From the NCBI GenBank assembly GCA_964035545.1, contig OZ037769.1, positions 16,414,633 to 16,478,632 on the forward strand: a stretch of DNA of 64,000 bases, in the 5' to 3' direction. Below, in pieces: positions 59,824-64,000 of the stretch. A model generated the notes under the pieces. The model worked only from the letters and a program-made list of their open reading frames with translations, made no database searches and was not told where the DNA came from. Both the position numbers and the translations under genes were made by a program. The stretch's first letter is position 1; every line of letters starts with the position of its first letter. Source of the DNA: Bugula neritina (Eukaryota > Bryozoa > Gymnolaemata > Cheilostomatida > Bugulidae).

Positions 59824-59914
59824 CTACTGCTGCTACTGCGATTACTACTAGTAGTAGTTGCAGCAGCAGCAGTAATAGTAGTAGAAGTAGCAGTAGCAGC
59901 AGTAGTAGCAGTAA

Positions 59915-59974
<60 letters not shown>

Positions 59975-62696
59975 CAGTAGTAGTGGAAGTAGCAGTAATA
60001 GCAGTAATAGTAGTAGTAGAAGTAGCAGTAGTAGCAGTAATAGTAGTAGAAGTAGTAGTAGTAGTAGCAGTAGTAGTGGTAGCAGTATTAGTAGTAGTAT
60101 TACCAGTAGTATCGATAGCAGTAGGTGGGCATATATAGCAGTAGGTGGGTATATATAGCAGTAGGTGGGCATATATAGCAGTAGGTGGGTATATATAGCA
60201 GTAGGTGGGCATATAGAGCAGTAGGTGGGTATATATAGCAGTAGGTGGGCATATATAGCAGTAGGTGGGTATATATAGCAGTAGGTGGGCATATATAGCA
60301 GTAGGTGGGTATATATAGCAGTAGGTGGGCATATATAGCAGTAGGTGGGTATATATAGCAGTAGGTGGGCATATATAGCAGTAGGTGGGTATATATAGCA
60401 GTAGGTGGGCATATATAGCAGTAGGTGGGTATATATAGCAGTAGGTGGGCATATATAGCAGTAGGTGGGTATATATAGCAGTAGTAACAGTTATGAGCAG
60501 CATTGCTTGGCATCAAACATTTGATAATTTGAGCAGAATGTATGCAGCAGAAACTGAGACAGAGTTAGGCAGAGAAGGTTTTACAAGATTTTATTAGGAA
60601 GGAAGGCAACTCTCCACAAACCGGTACTATTTATCAATAGTGGACCATGAAGGTCACATAAAGGTCACATATTTCACACAAGCAAAGCGACTTCATTGGC
60701 CAATTGTCATTTCTATATTTTAACTAGAGTATTCTTCTACGCAGTGTACTAAAGAGATGAGAGTGGATAACTCTATGCAGTGTACTAAGAAGAAGAGAGA
60801 AGATAACTCTATGCAGTGTACTAAAGAGATGAGAGAAGATAACTCTATGCAGTGTACTAAGGAGATGAGAGAAGATAATTCTATGCAGTGTACTAAGGAG
60901 AAGATAACTCTATGCAGTGTACTAAGAAGAGAGAAGATAACTCTATGCAGAGTACTAAGGAGAAGATAACTCTATGCAGTGTACTAAGGAGAAGAGAGAA
61001 GATAACTCTATGCAGAGTACTAAGGAGAAGAAATTGGAAGTATTTAGCAGACATAGCAAGGAGTTGTAAGAAATGGCACAATAACTGACCTAATATAATC
61101 AGCCATTGACTTGCGTCGACTCATTTCTCTATCAAATGTTTGATGCCAAGTGAAATGGAGGCTCCACGAGAACCCGCCCACTGCTTCACCGCCATTTAAA
61201 GAGTAAAACAAAGTGTTATCATCAATTGCATCTATCATGGGACAGAGAATGGCCGAGCGCTTCTCTTTGATCCGATTTAGCAGAGGTTCTAACCTAGAAT
61301 CACACGTTGAAAGCCACGGTGAGCACACAGCAGACACCTTGGCCCCTAGCCCTAGCGCTAGACCCTAGCCCGAGAGCTATAGTCTAGCAGGTGACGTCAC
61401 CTGATGTAGTCAGTGATAGACTTGCGTCTGGCCTTCTCCTCGGGAGGCATGGGACGCCAGGAGAAGTGGAGGGACCACCAGAACCCCCCTCTGGCCTCCA
61501 TGCCCACGTAGCCGTAGTGGAGGGTGTGGTCACTGATTACGTCTATCATCGGGCAGAGAACGGCAGTCCTTTTCTCCTTGATACGAGCCAACATCGGCTC
61601 TAACCTTGTCACAGTCAAACATTGACCTCTTCATGCAATCTCACAGCAAGTTATACTATCAACAGTGATCTCTAGTCTAATCATATATCAGAATGCACAG
61701 AGTATATTGGTTTGTAAGAAAGATCTCTCAGACTTGAGATAAAATAACAGGTGAATATTTGGTCAACATAGAACTTCCCTTGTGTATTGAGAAACTCAAC
61801 CCTATACCAACACCTGACTAATTTAAAACAAGAACCTAATCATTACATAGCTCTGTTCAAGTCAGTGTAGACCGTGTGCACTTTGACCCTTAGAAGTCAG
61901 CGAAGGAAGTGACGTATGACTCACCAGCCCTCGGCAGCCTCGCAGTGAGAGTCTAGGAAGATGAGGACATCCCCGGTTGCTGCCTCAGCCCCTGCTATCC
62001 TCGCCCTGATGAGTCCACTTCTTTTCTTAGTGCGCACGTACTTGACTACTCCGTCCGGCCACTCCTTCTTGATGTACTCCTTCACTCTCTCGCATTCCTC
62101 GGCACACTGCAGCTCCTCTGTATGAATATCACACTGATCTCTACCAGTACTACACACTGAGCTCTACTAGTACTACACACTGACCTCTACTAGTATTACA
62201 CACTGAGCTCTACTAGTACTACACACTGACTTCTACTAGTATTACACACTGAGCTCTACTAGTACTACACACTGACCTCTACTAGTACTACACACTGACC
62301 TCTACTAGTACTACACACTGACCTCTACTAGTACTACACACTGAGCTCTACCAGTACTACACACTGAGCTCTACCAGTACTACACACTGACCTCTACTAG
62401 TATTACACACTGACCTCTACCAGTACTACACACTGACCTCTACTAGTATTACACACTGAGCTCTACCAGTACTACACACTGACCTCTACTAGTACTACAC
62501 ATTGACCTCTACTAGTACTACACACTGACCTCTATTACTAAAGTCATCGAGCAGAATGACCTCGTGGAGGTGGTCAGGTGGAGATCTATTCACCACGCTG
62601 TGCACAGTTCTCATCAACGCTGACCAAGCCTCGTTGTGGAATATTATGACCACACTGGCACTCGGGAGGTCCTTCGGGTACGTCAGCTTTTTGCAC
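57454..62696 (-). CDS. GALNT: polypeptide N-acetylgalactosaminyltransferase, 3' part
   Basis: This Golgi type II membrane enzyme starts mucin-type O-glycans by moving GalNAc from UDP-GalNAc to Ser/Thr. Exons by eye, 5' to 3': 62696-62530 ([20 protein letters not shown]), 62117-61925 ([14 protein letters not shown]; a DSH in place of DxH), two alternative 204-nt exons (61604-61401, 61293-61090), 59431-59314 ([11 protein letters not shown] ... [13 protein letters not shown]), 58894-58807, 58683-58586, 58383-58249, 57934-57827 and 57729-57454 with a TAG. Phases agree throughout, giving 461 codons with one alternative exon. The last two exons are the ricin-type lectin domain ([24 protein letters not shown]). 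The membrane anchor, stem and first catalytic exons lie beyond the right edge. The subtype is unresolved. Confidence 0.93.
57955..58240. repeat. about 26-bp minisatellite in GALNT intron
   Basis: Some eleven copies of ctctctgtacttctacagaa followed by tacact (26 bases, with shorter variants) fill the intron between exons 58383-58249 and 57934-57827. Confidence 0.88.
58938..59092. repeat. about 24-bp repeat in GALNT intron
   Basis: Six to seven copies of gatagttactagtaactcat with small changes lie in the intron between exons 59431-59314 and 58894-58807. Confidence 0.8.
59512..60116. repeat. 600-bp (AGT/AGC)n trinucleotide repeat in GALNT intron
   Basis: A long trinucleotide array of agt with blocks of agc, aat, act and aga. 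Poly-Leu, poly-Thr and poly-Val frames of up to 365 codons across it are artefacts. It lies in the intron after the two alternative exons. Confidence 0.97.
60117..60485. repeat. 20-bp array with strict 40-bp alternation
   Basis: Eighteen copies of the 20-base unit gcagtaggtggg(c/t)atatata in which c and t alternate copy by copy, so the true period is 40 bases. One copy has atatagag in place of atatatag. It directly follows the trinucleotide array. Confidence 0.95.
60727..61030. repeat. about 28-bp pyrimidine/CTTAG minisatellite in GALNT intron
   Basis: Nine or so copies of gataactctatgcagtgtac followed by taagga(gaaga) lie just downstream (gene sense) of alternative exon B. In gene sense each unit reads like TTCTCTTCTCCTTAG/TACAC, a pyrimidine tract with an acceptor-like TAG. 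Confidence 0.85.
61090..61293 (-). other. GALNT: GALNT alternative exon B (204 nt)
   Basis: Encodes [20 protein letters not shown] ... [15 protein letters not shown] ... [10 protein letters not shown]. It starts G/TTA after an AG acceptor and ends ..ATTAG/GTCAGT, with the same phases as exon A. It covers the part of the catalytic domain between the DxH-type motif and the WGGEN motif. Confidence 0.88.
61401..61604 (-). other. GALNT: GALNT alternative exon A (204 nt)
   Basis: Encodes [20 protein letters not shown] ... [15 protein letters not shown] ... [10 protein letters not shown]. It has the same length and phase as exon B and aligns with it without gaps, about 43 of 68 residues being equal by my count. 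The intron between A and B is only 107 bases. Confidence 0.88.
62130..62529 (-). repeat. 23-bp donor-anchored array in GALNT intron
   Basis: In gene sense the exon ends TTTAGTAATAGAG and the intron opens GTCAGTGTGTAG. The array then repeats GTCAGTGTGTAGTACTAGTA-GAG and its GCTCAGTG variant about sixteen times. Each unit junction (GTAGAG/GTCAGTGTG) copies the exon-donor junction (AATAGAG/GTCAGTGTG). Confidence 0.88.
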
Positions 62697-64000
62697 CTTC
62701 AACAGCAGAAACATGGGAGTTCAGAGGAACAGTAACTCCAACTCAGTTAGTAGACATTGAATGACTAAACAGCTGACTCTAGGTCACTATGCTTTGGGCA
62801 GGTAAACAACACAGGTGTGGATTTGATATAAAAACTACCCATCCGGAAAATAACAAAAGTTTTGAAGCTCAAACATTTACACTGCGAGGCTTACAATGAC
62901 AAAAGGCTATTACAAGCAAACACACTTAGTAAAACTTTGAATACATTGAAAGTTAGATGGCAATATATCAGCATTAACTGAGGATTAAGTTGCATTGCTC
63001 AATCTGTAATTTACTAACAACTAGACTAACTTAACAGTAGCTAGTAATTAACTTTAGTTAGTAGTTAGTATTAAAGACTTGCTATCATTAATTAACCCCT
63101 CTCTCCTACTACTAGAACAGTTATGGCTGGCTGATTTTAACCTAATTAATTATATAATATACTCTGTTGAAATATATTCTATAATTTAGGGAAAACTAGA
63201 ACATAAACGAAATCAAATAAATGGCCATAGCCTTACATAATGTATTCATAGGTTACATACATTTTGATATATTAGGAAGGTTATTGTTGATGCATTTATC
63301 TTTGTGACGAGAAGAACTATTATCAATCTTTCTAATTATTTAAACAAAAACCCAGTCATGGGTATCTAGTAAAATAATTCACAAATACTCACTTGTAGAC
63401 GTGATATAAAACTTAAAACACACCAAATTATCAGTAAAAGTAGTCTGGGCTCTATAACATAGCCTGAATTCTATCCTAATAATAAAATGATATCACACCT
63501 TAAGACATGCTGGTGCCTTCACCTGATGTACTCTAGTCCATGCTATCAGTCTGTATGCATGTATTAGTTAAGTTACCTTACTATATATATATTCTCATAA
63601 ACTGTAGTACCTTGTCAAGTCATGCAGCCATAAAGGTATGAACTATCACTAATAGCTATATTGTAGTTTATTTCTAACTTTCTTTCAGTTACTTAGTTTC
63701 AGTGCTGAAATTAAAAGAAAATTAATTCAGTGCCAAAAAACACAGCCAACATATTCTGCTATCAACTTTTACTTTTACATAAAGAGAATTATGTAAATGT
63801 AGTTGAATTAAACAACAGATAATTAGAAAGGTAATTTTCTTTTTAAGCAAGAAAATGTTTTTTGTAAACAAAACAATGTATTTTTTAAATGTTAGTATCA
63901 TAATATAATATAAAGTAATGTATATTATATTTATATACAATAGCTATTATGCGTTATGTAAATTGCATATATTATACTGAAGGGACTACATGTGTATTTA
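62697..64000. other. AT-rich, probable GALNT intron
   Basis: No coding exon or RNA gene is recognisable up to the right edge. Because the GALNT gene lacks its 5' exons, this is most simply read as part of a long intron. Confidence 0.5.

Noticed and set aside
59315-60412. 365-codon poly-Leu open frame and overlapping poly-Thr and poly-Val frames
   Set aside because: They read a trinucleotide repeat and the 20-bp array inside a GALNT intron; stops are absent only because of composition.

Overview
The window is nuclear DNA of an invertebrate animal. Genes are split into many short exons with GT-AG introns, intergenic DNA is AT-rich, and the conserved proteins are metazoan. A SINE whose core resembles the cephalopod 'Ceph-domain' hints at a mollusc or other lophotrochozoan, but this is inference and the species is not identified. 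No prokaryotic or organellar features are present.

Layout from left to right: L-fucose kinase (FCSK/FUK, minus, 1542-17631); TMEM43/LUMA (plus, 20431-23370); an unrecognised 253-residue Trp/Tyr/Lys-rich protein (minus, 24175-26252, 5' exons probably reaching about 28.6 kb) with an RFX-type X-box upstream; the mitochondrial acyl-CoA dehydrogenase ACAD9 (minus, 30649-35967); a decayed 5'-truncated non-LTR retrotransposon (36411-37545); the exon-junction protein MAGOH (plus, 38446-39250); the JmjC-family protein JMJD8 (minus, 39876 to about 42.9 kb); a complete LTR retrotransposon with identical 352-bp LTRs (43458-48720); a nucleolin-like RNA-binding protein (minus, 49810-52527); the complex III core subunit UQCRC2 (plus, 53091-57043); and the 3' part of a polypeptide GalNAc-transferase gene (minus, 57454-62696, continuing beyond the right edge). 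The host genes do not form a pathway. FCSK/TMEM43, ACAD9/MAGOH and NCL/UQCRC2 are divergent pairs, the last sharing only 563 bp.

Two things stand out. First, introns here are loaded with minisatellites, and many begin exactly at a splice donor so that each unit re-creates the splice junction (FCSK, ACAD9 twice, JMJD8, GALNT). In TMEM43 and UQCRC2 it is the acceptor plus the start of the exon that is triplicated. Two introns, including a 5.5-kb one, are almost wholly tandem repeat. Second, the LTR element is very young (identical LTRs, 4-bp target duplication), keeps Gag, a DSG protease, an integrase zinc finger, a textbook -1 frameshift signal and an extra zinc-finger/coiled-coil ORF, but has no reverse transcriptase, RNase H or integrase core. 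It therefore looks like a non-autonomous element moved in trans. The GalNAc-transferase gene also carries two tandem, phase-matched 204-nt exons that look mutually exclusive.
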